Assembly (NCBI GenBank): GCA_937871985.1
Contig: CALMPB010000341.1
Location: 1 to 10,304 of the forward strand
DNA: 10,304 bases
Origin: an uncultured Burkholderiaceae bacterium
Lineage (GTDB): Bacteria > Pseudomonadota > Gammaproteobacteria > Burkholderiales > Burkholderiaceae
Direction: 5' to 3'
Shown: positions 1 through 6,146 of the stretch, piece by piece
Position numbering within the stretch: position 1 is the first letter of the stretch
How the letters are laid out: each line of letters begins with the position of its first letter
Translations under genes and position numbers: made by a program
Notes under the pieces: generated by a model
Seen by the model: only the letters and a program-made list of their open reading frames with translations
What the model was told of the DNA's origin: nothing
Databases searched by the model: none

Positions 1-17
1 TCGGATTCAGGCGAAAC

Positions 18-926
18 TCACGTCAGACGGCATGCCACTTGGGGAATGTATGATAGAGGGCATTTCTCTGCGTCGGGGTGATCGTGGAGATACGCATCGC
101 CCACGGTCAGCACGTTCAATCGCTCGGCCATCTTGGTATCCGCCGTCGCCAGCGCGGCGACTTGCGCCTGATCTGCCGAATCGGCGGCGGCCTGTGCGGA
201 CGTAATGGCGTTGCGCTTGTCGTCCAGCTTTTGCGGATAGCCGGTAAGAGCATCGAAGGCGGCGCGAAGTTTCGTGATCGCCGCGATGTCGGCGTCCAGT
301 CCAGTTGTCGGCTCAGCAAGTTTTTGCTTGGCCCATGTGACGGCATTCAATCCCGCTGGGCTGCCCGCCGCTTCATAAAAGCCCTGCAAGGCGGCTAGGT
401 TTTCCTGTTCGGCTGCGATTGCCGTCTGCTTTTCCGTGCCGAGCGACTTACCCAGTTGCCGGAGAGATTCCTCCGACCGCTCGAAGGCTTCGATGTCGAT
501 AAATCGCTTGATAGCCTCATACCGCTTTGCGGGCTGTGCTTGAACTAGCTCCAATATCTGCCGCTGCCGGAGCAGCTCGATACGGGGGCGCGAGGTCAGC
601 GGCGATACCGACACCTTCTTGTCAACGATCTTGCCGGAACATTTGGCGGCACTGGTTTCGAGTTCGACCGCCAATGCGCTCGCCGGTTTCCCCGCCGTGG
701 GCCAGAACTTTTCCAGCCCCTTGCCCATGCCTCTGTCTTCGAGCGAGCCGATGCGCTCGAACGCCAGAAACTCGAAGGCATCGCAAATCGTCGTCTTGCC
801 GGTGCCGTTCTCACCGTAAATGAGTGTGAGTTTCTTGCCCTTCTCGAAGTCGAGCTTGAATGTGCCAGCGGAGCCACGAAACGCGGTCAGGGTGAGCGAT
901 TTCAAAGTGGCGGGCGCGGCCGTCAT
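18..926 (-). CDS. Rad50/SMC-like ABC ATPase, truncated at the hook
   Basis: The N-terminal lobe is that of an SMC/Rad50-type (AAA_23-like) ATPase: LKSLTLTAFRG opens the fold and the Walker A loop GENGTGKTT lies at residues 38-46. Residues of about 130-275 are Glu/Ala/Lys/Gln-rich and likely form the first arm of a coiled coil. The protein should continue through a hook, a second arm and a C-terminal lobe carrying the ABC signature and Walker B, giving 600 aa or more. Here it stops at 302 aa, just after C289-P290-L291, where Rad50-like proteins have a CPxC zinc hook; residue 292 is Ser instead of Cys. The last 50 bases give no long continuation in any of the three frames. The start ATG overlaps the stop of the preceding gene (ATGA) and has GGAAG about 6 nt upstream. 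As it stands it cannot form a complete ATP site, so it is probably a broken gene. Nuclease- or defence-linked ATPase is the likeliest ancestral role (inference). Confidence 0.8.
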   Translation of the reverse strand: MTAAPATLKSLTLTAFRGSAGTFKLDFEKGKKLTLIYGENGTGKTTICDAFEFLAFERIGSLEDRGMGKGLEKFWPTAGKPASALAVELETSAAKCSGKIVDKKVSVSPLTSRPRIELLRQRQILELVQAQPAKRYEAIKRFIDIEAFERSEESLRQLGKSLGTEKQTAIAAEQENLAALQGFYEAAGSPAGLNAVTWAKQKLAEPTTGLDADIAAITKLRAAFDALTGYPQKLDDKRNAITSAQAAADSADQAQVAALATADTKMAERLNVLTVGDAYLHDHPDAEKCPLSYIPQVACRLT

Positions 927-1108
927 TGAGCTTCCGCCTTTGCCGACGCGAGATCGATCTCAAGTTTCCAGTCCTCGGCCTGCATGGTTCCGGCGGCGAT
1001 CTTGCCGATCAAGGCATCGCGCTTGTCGGCACGGAGCAAACCGGAAGCGATAAGCCGATCCACTGCGAGCGCGGCGAGATTTGCCGATGGTGTTGCCTCA
1101 TCGCTCAT
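923..1108 (-). CDS. small hypothetical protein of the helicase/ATPase operon (61 aa)
   Basis: A 61-aa protein, Ala-rich and probably helical (NLAALAVDRLIASGLLRADKRDALIGKIAAG), with no Cys, no signal peptide and no membrane segment. I do not recognise the family. The start is chosen at ATG 1108 because GGAGGG lies about 6 nt upstream and because this ATG overlaps the helicase stop as ATGA; an in-frame GTG at 1120 is the weaker choice. Its own stop overlaps the ATPase start, again as ATGA. A tiny ORF held between two large genes by overlaps on both sides is very likely translated. It may act as an adaptor between the SNF2 protein and the ATPase, but that is inference from position only. Confidence 0.75.
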   Translation of the reverse strand: MSDEATPSANLAALAVDRLIASGLLRADKRDALIGKIAAGTMQAEDWKLEIDLASAKAEAQ

Positions 1109-3966
1109 TGCACCCTCCACCTTATGGCGAAGAGCTGCTGAACGTCGATTTTCTGTTCCAGCTTCCCTTCGATCTGAGCAATAAGTTCCGTGCGCTGTTC
1201 GTCAATTTTATCTTGCGCGTCGAATAATGAACGCCGCTTGGTAGAGCGCTCGGTTTCAAGCGCTTTGACTGCTTTTTGCCCCGCCAGCTTTTCTTCGAGC
1301 GTTAGCGCCACCGTGGCAGCGCGGCGGGCTTCCTTGATCTGGCGATCCAGTTCTTTCAGCTCGCGCTCAAGCCCGACTTTCAAATCGTCGGCCCAACCGT
1401 CCAGCTTTTCCGCCTCCATCTCGAAGAAGCGGGCGTTCCGCTCGGATATGCCGCGACGAATGCGATCTTGCTGCGCGGCGAGCTGGCCGGACAATTCGGG
1501 TTCGATTTGACTCGGCGCGACCGTATTGCTGCCAACGGCTGCGCCTATGGTGAGGAGACGGCTCGATGCTTCATCGCTCAGCGCAACGCCGTCGTCCGAT
1601 AACGTCGCCAGCAATAAGTGATCCTCGCTCTGCCCCAAAGCATCGACCGACAAAAGCGCGGCAGTCATCCAGCCGGATTTTCCGACCCACGGCTCAATGA
1701 CGGAGATGCGCCCCTCATGCGACGTATAGTCGAAGACCACTTCCGAAACCGGCAATTCCCGCCTGCGCGCACGGGCAATGATGGCATCGCCGAGCGGATG
1801 GTTGAGGCGGAAGAAATGCGCTTCCCCTGAGCGGCGCGGAAGTTCGTAGAGTCCAGTCGGGACGGTTCGATTCTCGACCCAGTCGGGAAGCGTATCGAGA
1901 CGGAATGAGGAGCTGTTGATGAAGGATGCCGCGCCGTCCAGCTCGTGGGCGGCGAGGCGCATCAACTGCTGCTCAAAATGATTGAGATGATGGTTAGTGT
2001 CCTGATCGCGGAGCTTTAGCTTCTCGCGCACTTCGTCATCAAAATTCTCTAGGAGCTTGCGACGCGCGGATCGCATTGCCTCGCTGATTTCCGATCCCAA
2101 CTCGCCTTGAAGTTCATCGAAAGCCTGTTTGATGTCCTCCGGCTGGCGGCATTCATTGTAAATCTCGGCGATCCGCTTTTCAAAATCGACACCGGATTCC
2201 ACGGCGCCCAGCACCTCGTCACTGGCACCGAAAACACCCTCGAAGAGCTGAAACTTTTCGGAGAGGAGCTGATAGACACGCTGATCCGCCTCATTTTTGC
2301 GGTTCAGAAAATTGACGACGACGACATCATGTTTCTGTCCGTAGCGATGGCAGCGACCAATGCGTTGCTCGATGCGCTGGGGATTCCAAGGCAGGTCATA
2401 GTTCACGATCATGGAGCAGAATTGAAGGTTGATGCCTTCGGCGCCCGCCTCCGTGGCGATCATGATTTTTCCCGTATCGCGGAAATAATCGACCAAAGCG
2501 GAGCGCATATCCGCTGTGCGAGAGCCGGTTACACGATCCGATCCGGCGTGACGCGCAATCCACTCCTGATAAATAGTGCGGGATTGTTCATCGGTATTGC
2601 TGCCATTGAACAGGACAATGGAATCGGCCCAAGGACTGTCCGCCAGCACTCTCAACAGATAGGATTGGGTGCGCCGGGATTCGGTGAATATGATCGCCTT
2701 CTCCGCCGCACCGAACTCGCGCGCCTTCGCGAAACCGACCTCAAGCGCGGTCAGCAAAGCACGGCCTTTGGCATTCTGCTCGATAGACGTGGCGAGCGCG
2801 GCAAACTCGCGCAGCTCGGCTATCTCGGTTTCGAGTGAGCGCTGATCTTCCTCGCTGAGAGGTGCAACATCATCATCGTCGCTCCATTCCTCTTCGGTTT
2901 CGTCGAGGGCTTCGTAGTCATCCTCGACGGTCTCGGTCAGCGAGGTTGGCGGCCTCCCTTTGTCCAGCCGCACCTGCAAACGGTCAGATATTGACCCGAG
3001 CGCACCGGCAATGGCGAACGATGACGATGCCAGCAACTTGCGGAGTACGAGCGTCATGAGCGCACGCTGCCCCGAAGGTAGCGCCTGTAGATTGTCGCGC
3101 TGGAGATACTCCGTGACAAGATTATAGAGTCGATCCTCCGCCTCGTCCGGACTGAACTCCTGCAAGATCGCATGGCGCTTGGTGTAGGGAACATATGCCG
3201 TCACTTGGCGGCGGAGCGTTCGATGGCAGACCGGCTTTAGTCGCTCGCGAAGCAAATCGAACGCGCGTTCCTGCGCCACTCCCGCAAACTGTTCGCGAAA
3301 GCTCTTGAGGTCGCCGAAAGAGTGTTCGTCGATGAAACTCACAAGTCCGAACAATTCAAGCAACGAATTTTGCAGCGGCGTCGCCGTCAGCAATAGCTTG
3401 TTTCGTTCCGCGAGCGCGGCCTTGAGAGTGTTGGCGATCACATTCGACGGTTTATAGACATTGCGGAGCCGGTGGGCTTCGTCGATGACAACCAAATCCC
3501 ACGGCGTGGCCGCCACATCCGCTGCCTTGCTGCGGGCGAACTGGTAGGAACATATGACGACGCTATCGTCTGGTTGGAACGGCCTGAAGTTTCCGGCCTT
3601 GATCTCGGCATTGTATGATTTTGCTTCGAGGATCGTGCCGGGTATGAAAAACTTCTCGGCCAATTCCTGATGCCATTGCTTTCGCAGGTTAGCGGGCGCG
3701 ATGATGAGAATGCGTCGCTTGGCCTCGGCCCAACGCTGCGAAATGACCAGTCCCGCCTCGATGGTTTTGCCAAGGCCCACCTCGTCGGCCAAAAGCGCGC
3801 CCTTGGACAAGGGGGACGCGAAAGCGAATAGAGCGGCATCGACCTGATGCGGATTCATATCCACCTGCGCGCCAGCGATGGCGACAGCGAGTCTTTCGCT
3901 GCTGTCGGAAGGGCGCCGTCGCGAAAGGTCTGTGGCAATATATTTTGCGTGGTAATCGGTAATCAT
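1105..3966 (-). CDS. SNF2/RapA-type helicase-like ATPase (953 aa)
   Basis: A superfamily 2 ATPase with both RecA-like lobes. Seen in order: NPHQVDAA (about 38-45) in the Q-motif position, Walker A DEVGLGKT (61-68), motif Ia LIIAPANL (87-94), Walker B DEAH (162-165), motif III LTATPLQN (193-200), motif IV AIIFTES (424-430), motif V EGINLQF (510-516) and motif VI QRIGRCHRYGQ (534-544). Between the lobes, residues 347-379 form a strongly acidic insert. The last about 120 residues are Glu/Lys/Arg-rich and likely coiled coil, ending in FAIRWRVQ. SNF2 proteins translocate on duplex DNA and remodel bound proteins; RapA-like members without nuclease domains occur in phage-defence and restriction cassettes. 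No nuclease or methylase motif is visible. The start overlaps the RHH stop (ATGA), with AAAGG about 11 nt upstream. It is not assigned to a named system: a DISARM DrmD-like role is possible but unproven. Confidence 0.93.
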   Translation of the reverse strand: MITDYHAKYIATDLSRRRPSDSSERLAVAIAGAQVDMNPHQVDAALFAFASPLSKGALLADEVGLGKTIEAGLVISQRWAEAKRRILIIAPANLRKQWHQELAEKFFIPGTILEAKSYNAEIKAGNFRPFQPDDSVVICSYQFARSKAADVAATPWDLVVIDEAHRLRNVYKPSNVIANTLKAALAERNKLLLTATPLQNSLLELFGLVSFIDEHSFGDLKSFREQFAGVAQERAFDLLRERLKPVCHRTLRRQVTAYVPYTKRHAILQEFSPDEAEDRLYNLVTEYLQRDNLQALPSGQRALMTLVLRKLLASSSFAIAGALGSISDRLQVRLDKGRPPTSLTETVEDDYEALDETEEEWSDDDDVAPLSEEDQRSLETEIAELREFAALATSIEQNAKGRALLTALEVGFAKAREFGAAEKAIIFTESRRTQSYLLRVLADSPWADSIVLFNGSNTDEQSRTIYQEWIARHAGSDRVTGSRTADMRSALVDYFRDTGKIMIATEAGAEGINLQFCSMIVNYDLPWNPQRIEQRIGRCHRYGQKHDVVVVNFLNRKNEADQRVYQLLSEKFQLFEGVFGASDEVLGAVESGVDFEKRIAEIYNECRQPEDIKQAFDELQGELGSEISEAMRSARRKLLENFDDEVREKLKLRDQDTNHHLNHFEQQLMRLAAHELDGAASFINSSSFRLDTLPDWVENRTVPTGLYELPRRSGEAHFFRLNHPLGDAIIARARRRELPVSEVVFDYTSHEGRISVIEPWVGKSGWMTAALLSVDALGQSEDHLLLATLSDDGVALSDEASSRLLTIGAAVGSNTVAPSQIEPELSGQLAAQQDRIRRGISERNARFFEMEAEKLDGWADDLKVGLERELKELDRQIKEARRAATVALTLEEKLAGQKAVKALETERSTKRRSLFDAQDKIDEQRTELIAQIEGKLEQKIDVQQLFAIRWRVQ

Positions 3967-4139
3967 TCAGCACCGGCCTTTGGCTCGGACGGATCGGCGG
4001 CAGTTTGCGCGACATATGATCGCATAAACTCTCGCAGGACTTGGGCGGCTGGGCGATCACGACGATGACAGGCCGCGAGAAACTCATCTCGCAGCTCGCG
4101 TTCCACTCTTATTCTAAGGCCAGCCTCTTTTCGCGACAT
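3963..4139 (-). CDS. ribbon-helix-helix (CopG/Arc-like) protein, likely operon repressor
   Basis: A 58-aa basic protein. GLRIRVE (7-13) has the alternating pattern of the RHH DNA-contacting strand, followed by helix A (about RELRDEFLAACHRRD, 14-28) and helix B (about PAAQVLREFMRSYVAQ, 30-45), with a short polar tail. The length and the order strand-helix-helix match the RHH fold, which binds palindromic operators as dimers. The frame is open upstream to 4424, but that extension is Pro/Arg-rich and would cross the structured non-coding region; ATG 4139 fits the fold exactly. There is no strong Shine-Dalgarno sequence. It is first in the four-gene operon and its stop overlaps the helicase start. 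The 19-bp palindrome just upstream is its probable operator. It could instead be the antitoxin half of a toxin-antitoxin pair, but no small toxin follows. Confidence 0.78.
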   Translation of the reverse strand: MSRKEAGLRIRVERELRDEFLAACHRRDRPAAQVLREFMRSYVAQTAADPSEPKAGAE

Positions 4140-4146
4140 GGTGGGA

Positions 4147-4165
4147 GTGTAACCAATGGATACAC
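4147..4165. promoter_or_regulatory. 19-bp palindrome, candidate operator of the RHH protein
   Basis: On the plus strand the site reads GTGTAACCAATGGATACAC. The arms GTGTA/TACAC and CCA/TGG match, and only one symmetric pair plus the central base fail. It lies 7 bp upstream of the RHH ATG. On the minus strand a TTGGCG-17 bp-TTACAC arrangement overlaps it, so a bound dimer would cover the putative -10 region. The symmetry is seen directly; repression is inference from RHH biology. Confidence 0.55.
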
Positions 4166-4308
4166 AAATCGCCAAGGGAAAACTGTCTCCGATACGAAGC
4201 CATCTACAGCCTAGGCTGGGTGCATGGGGCAGGCACGCCTCTGCTCGTGTTCCATCGGCGAAACGATGGCGCGCATCCAATCCGCGCAGGGTTGGCCGAT
4301 GGGTTGCA

Positions 4309-4501
4309 GGGAGAGCGGAGTCTCCCTCATCATGGGTGTCGGGAGCAGGAACGCTCCTAACTGGCGATGCAACGGCCACACGTTGCACTGGCACATTCAC
4401 GCCCCTGCCGCCGATCTGCGTCATGCAGATCCATCACGCGGTTGGGGTTTGGGAATGTGCCAGCGGCGAGAGGGATGCAACGGGAGAGCGCAGCGTCTCC
4501 C
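4309..4501. ncRNA. candidate structured RNA or structured DNA: run of consecutive hairpins
   Basis: Perfect stems, in order: GGGAGA/TCTCCC (4309-4314 with 4321-4326), GGAGC/GCTCC (4342-4346 with 4353-4357), TGCAACG/CGTTGCA (4368-4374 with 4381-4387), an outer stem GGCACATTC/GAATGTGCC (4390-4398 with 4453-4461) enclosing GATCTGC/GCAGATC (4413-4419 with 4425-4431), and GGGAGA/TCTCCC (4482-4487 with 4496-4501). The last is lengthened by GCAA/TTGC (4477-4480 with 4502-4505) around a one-base bulge. The strand is undetermined, because perfect inverted repeats fold on either strand. It matches no RNA family I can name; an antisense-type control RNA or an ssDNA-structured transfer or replication region are both possible. 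Confidence 0.4.
4309..4501. repeat. two copies of a GGGAGA-loop-TCTCCC hairpin element
   Basis: Copy 1 (4309-4326) and copy 2 (4482-4501) share the stem GGGAGA/TCTCCC, a GC-rich loop beginning GCG, and a nearby upstream TGCA (GTTGCA before copy 1, ATGCAAC before copy 2). The loops are 6 and 8 nt. They bracket the other hairpins of the region. Confidence 0.5.
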
Positions 4502-4505
4502 TTGC

Positions 4506-4555
4506 CAAGTAGTGTGCAGCTAAGCGCGAAGCGATGTAGTTAAACACACTACTTG
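4506..4555. repeat. perfect 11-bp inverted repeat with 28-nt spacer
   Basis: CAAGTAGTGTG at 4506-4516 is perfectly repeated in inverse at 4545-4555 (CACACTACTTG). The 28-nt spacer contains the small repeat GCGCGAAGCG. It is the longest perfect arm in the window and lies beside the hairpin at 4561-4573. Possible roles are a recombinase or relaxase recognition site, or the stem of an RNA. Confidence 0.6.
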
Positions 4556-4560
4556 CAGTC

Positions 4561-4580
4561 GGCGTAAGACGCCTGTTTTA
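4561..4580 (+). terminator. short GC hairpin followed by T-run, weak terminator or nick-region candidate
   Basis: GGCGT-AAG-ACGCC forms a 5-bp perfect stem with a 3-nt loop (4561-4573), followed by TGTTTTA. This could end a plus-strand transcript covering the stem-loop region. The stem is short for a strong terminator. The TAAG-CGCC wording also faintly recalls IncQ-type nick regions, which is not enough for an oriT call. Confidence 0.3.
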
Positions 4581-4693
4581 CCCTAAACGGAGTTCATAGA
4601 ACCAAAGCTATGATTTTCCGTCCACTCACGAGAAACGTTGCGCTCTCCGCATTCATGCGGCCATAGTGATTAGCCCAGAGTCACGGAAAAACC

Positions 4694-4924
4694 ATGTCGC
4701 ACAGAGCCAAGGACACCAACAGGATCGCTCTCAATCCGATGACCATTACCTCGCTCGCCGAAGGCGAGCACGGCACGATTATTACCACGCGATTCTTCGA
4801 GGTGCGGCACGTCCATATCGTCCGTCAAAGCCTCGATGAAGTTCAAACGATGCTTGGACAGCTACGCGGCTTGTTTCCCGGTAAGATCACGCTCGATCTT
4901 GTCGAGGCTGATAGCATCGACTGA
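4694..4924 (+). CDS. small hypothetical protein (76 aa)
   Basis: Not a family I recognise. The protein is soluble and mixed in composition, with a plausible alternation of strands and one helix: TIITTRFFEVRHVHIV reads as beta-strands and SLDEVQTMLGQLRGLFPG as an amphipathic helix, then ITLDLVEADSID. No Cys, signal peptide or membrane segment is present. The fold-like pattern and normal GC codon use favour a real gene over chance. The upstream sequence CACGGAAAAACC is only a weak ribosome binding site. An in-frame ATG at 4739 (MTITSLAEGEHG) is an alternative start. It converges with the MucR-like gene, with a hairpin in the 41-bp gap. Confidence 0.6.
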   Translation: MSHRAKDTNRIALNPMTITSLAEGEHGTIITTRFFEVRHVHIVRQSLDEVQTMLGQLRGLFPGKITLDLVEADSID

Positions 4925-4933
4925 CAGCGCGAT

Positions 4934-4955
4934 ATGCTGCGCGCTTTCGCAGCAT
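4934..4955. terminator. hairpin between convergent genes
   Basis: ATGCTGCG (4934-4941) pairs perfectly with CGCAGCAT (4948-4955) around a 6-nt loop, in the gap between the stop of the 76-aa gene and the stop of the MucR-like gene. A second stem CGAGCC/GGCTCG (4956-4961 with 4970-4975) covers the MucR stop codon. There is no T-run, so it is at best a weak or Rho-assisted bidirectional terminator. Confidence 0.4.
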
Positions 4956-4965
4956 CGAGCCCATC

Positions 4966-5427
4966 TTACGGCTCGGCTTTCCTGCGGCCTCTGCGGGCGG
5001 GAGTTGGTGACGGCGTAGCCGCCTTCCGGCGACCGCCTTTCTTCCCAAGCCCGATCTGCTTGGCAAGATCGGCCCGCATCGCGGCATAGTTCGGTGCAAC
5101 CATCGGATAGTCCTTCGGCAACCCCCACTTCGTGCGATACTCGTCGGGGGTCATGCCATAAGCCGTGCTCAGATGCCGCTTCAGCATCTTGAGTTTCTTC
5201 CCGTCCTCAAGGCAGACGATGTAATCGGGCTTCACCGAGGCACGGATGGATACGGCAGGTTCCTGCTTGGGCGCTGGTGGCTCGTCGGCATTCCCGAGAC
5301 CCGCCAGCGAGCTATGGACGTTCGCGATCAACAACGGCAGGTCGCTGATCGCGACGCTGTTGTTGCTCACATGCGCGACAACAATGTCCGCCGCGAGCGT
5401 GACGAGCGTTCCGTTATAGTCGGACAT
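4966..5427 (-). CDS. Ros/MucR-family transcriptional regulator
   Basis: A 153-aa protein with the MucR layout. The N-terminal helical part (about 1-45, ADIVVAHVSNNSVAISDLPLLIANVHSSL) is the oligomerisation region. The DNA-binding core follows: CLEDGKKLKMLKRHL, then TPDEYRTKWGLPKDYPMVAPNYA, ending in a basic tail (GKKGGRRKAATPSPTPARRGRRKAEP). These proteins bind AT-rich sites and often silence or regulate many genes. In Ros the zinc ligands are Cys, Asp/Cys and two His; here Cys, Asp and the RHL His are present, but the position five residues after that His is Tyr (RHLSTAYGM). Zinc-lacking members of this family are known, so it may still be functional. ATG 5427 has AAAGGGA just upstream. It lies 53 bp downstream of the 77-aa gene on the same strand. 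Confidence 0.93.
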   Translation of the reverse strand: MSDYNGTLVTLAADIVVAHVSNNSVAISDLPLLIANVHSSLAGLGNADEPPAPKQEPAVSIRASVKPDYIVCLEDGKKLKMLKRHLSTAYGMTPDEYRTKWGLPKDYPMVAPNYAAMRADLAKQIGLGKKGGRRKAATPSPTPARRGRRKAEP

Positions 5428-5480
5428 GCATTCCCTTTATATATGTCGCGGCGGCGGACATCCCGCCAGCGCAGCGAAGG

Positions 5481-5714
5481 TCAATCGAAGCGGAGTGTAT
5501 CGCCCGACGACAAAATGATGTCGCCAGCGCGGACGCGCTGGCCGGCGGCGACAGTGGCTCCCGGCTGCACGACCGCATAGCGGGCGACATGCGCCGAAGG
5601 ATCAACCTTGGCCTCACTCGCCACCAAGCCGCCGCTCTTGCCATCGGGGTTGACGTGGATGTGATAGTCGGCATCGACCCTCGTGGATCGAAACACGCGT
5701 GACAGAATATTCAT
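5481..5714 (-). CDS. hexapeptide-repeat (left-handed beta-helix type) mini-protein, 77 aa
   Basis: From residue 31 the sequence has exact six-residue spacing of aliphatic residues: V31, V37, V43, V49, V55, V61, I67. Ala occupies the fifth position of the first four hexads, and the second position is mostly Ala/Asp. This matches the [LIV]-[GAED]-x-x-[STAV]-x pattern of bacterial hexapeptide proteins. Only about two turns of helix are present and there is no acyltransferase catalytic domain, so it is probably a structural or oligomerising piece. The first 30 residues include a strand-like DYHIHVNPDG. The start is well supported: AAGGAGG lies 5 nt before the ATG. It follows the membrane-protein gene by 15 bp on the same strand and is likely co-transcribed. 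The product is probably cytoplasmic; function unknown. Confidence 0.75.
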   Translation of the reverse strand: MNILSRVFRSTRVDADYHIHVNPDGKSGGLVASEAKVDPSAHVARYAVVQPGATVAAGQRVRAGDIILSSGDTLRFD

Positions 5715-5729
5715 CGGGCCTCCTTCATG

Positions 5730-6146
5730 TTACTGAACAACCCTGCAAAGAAACAAAGTTATGCTCGGCCACAATTTAATCACAACGAACGTACCAAATG
5801 CAATGGGCAGCCAATTGTTGAACAGAAATATCACCAGATAGACAAACGGATTGGCGAAAAGTGGGGAAAAGGCGACGCCAAGATTTTCGGACCGCTCGCC
5901 CTCTGCCGTAAGATTGCTATCGAATTTTCCGCTTCGAACTTGCCACTCCTTGATCGTTTCGAACAAAGACACGAAGAAACCCGAGAACAGGAGGAAAGCG
6001 ACCACCGTCGCCAAGGCACCTGTCACGATCTCCGATCCTGAAAATTCGATATTCCCTTCGAACGAGGGAATTTTCTCGCCCTTCATCGCGCGATTGCAAA
6101 GCGCGAGATAGCCGGTGACCATCAGGGCGAGGCTGGAACTCCTCAT
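5730..6146 (-). CDS. small integral membrane protein, 138 aa
   Basis: There are hydrophobic spans at about 41-63 (VTGALATVVAFLLFSGFFVSLF) and about 100-133 (VYLVIFLFNNWLPIAFGTFVVI and on), the latter long enough for one long or two short helices. There is also a weak hydrophobic N-terminus (LALMVTGYLALC). A polar loop (about 65-97, Glu/Lys/Ser/Asn-rich) joins them. No family is recognised. The start overlaps the stop of the upstream gene as ATGA, and the downstream 77-aa gene begins 15 bp after its stop, so the three form an operon. The context does not show what it does; a membrane partner for one of its neighbours is the most that can be inferred. Confidence 0.75.
   Translation of the reverse strand: MRSSSLALMVTGYLALCNRAMKGEKIPSFEGNIEFSGSEIVTGALATVVAFLLFSGFFVSLFETIKEWQVRSGKFDSNLTAEGERSENLGVAFSPLFANPFVYLVIFLFNNWLPIAFGTFVVIKLWPSITLFLCRVVQ

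Larger units (their letters stand above)
4166..4693. other. gene-free, stem-loop-rich intergenic region
   Basis: About 530 bases with no convincing protein. ORFs exist on both strands, but their translations are Arg/Ser/Pro-rich with no fold-like pattern, and they track the inverted repeats. The region holds at least eight stem-loops between 4309 and 4573, described in the separate entries. The remaining part, 4574-4693, holds a CCGC/GCGG mini-hairpin near 4647-4660 and the untranslated leader of the 4694 gene; no clear promoter is seen. It separates the divergent RHH-led operon from the plus-strand small gene, so promoters for both must lie in it. Confidence 0.6.

Noticed and set aside
1..50. 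Tn3-type terminal inverted repeat at the left edge
   Set aside because: Minus-strand GTCTGACG and plus-strand AAACTCACGT resemble parts of the Tn3 repeat, but in the wrong combination and without the GGGG end; too little sequence to decide.
2107..2838. Plus-strand ORF of 243 aa
   Set aside because: Entirely antisense to the conserved helicase motifs of the SNF2 gene; a GC-rich shadow frame.
1105..3966. Naming the helicase drmD (DISARM) or rapA
   Set aside because: SNF2 motifs alone do not separate these families; no DISARM partner genes (methylase, drmA/B/C) are in the window and the gene is not in a housekeeping context.
3963..4139. Antitoxin of a type II toxin-antitoxin pair
   Set aside because: The RHH fold fits, but the overlapping next gene is a 953-aa motor protein and no small toxin is adjacent.
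4156..4512. Plus-strand ORF of 118 aa across the intergenic region (and a 99-aa ORF from 4224)
   Set aside because: Arg/Ser/Pro-rich translation without fold-like pattern, no ribosome binding site, start inside the putative operator, and sequence dictated by inverted repeats.
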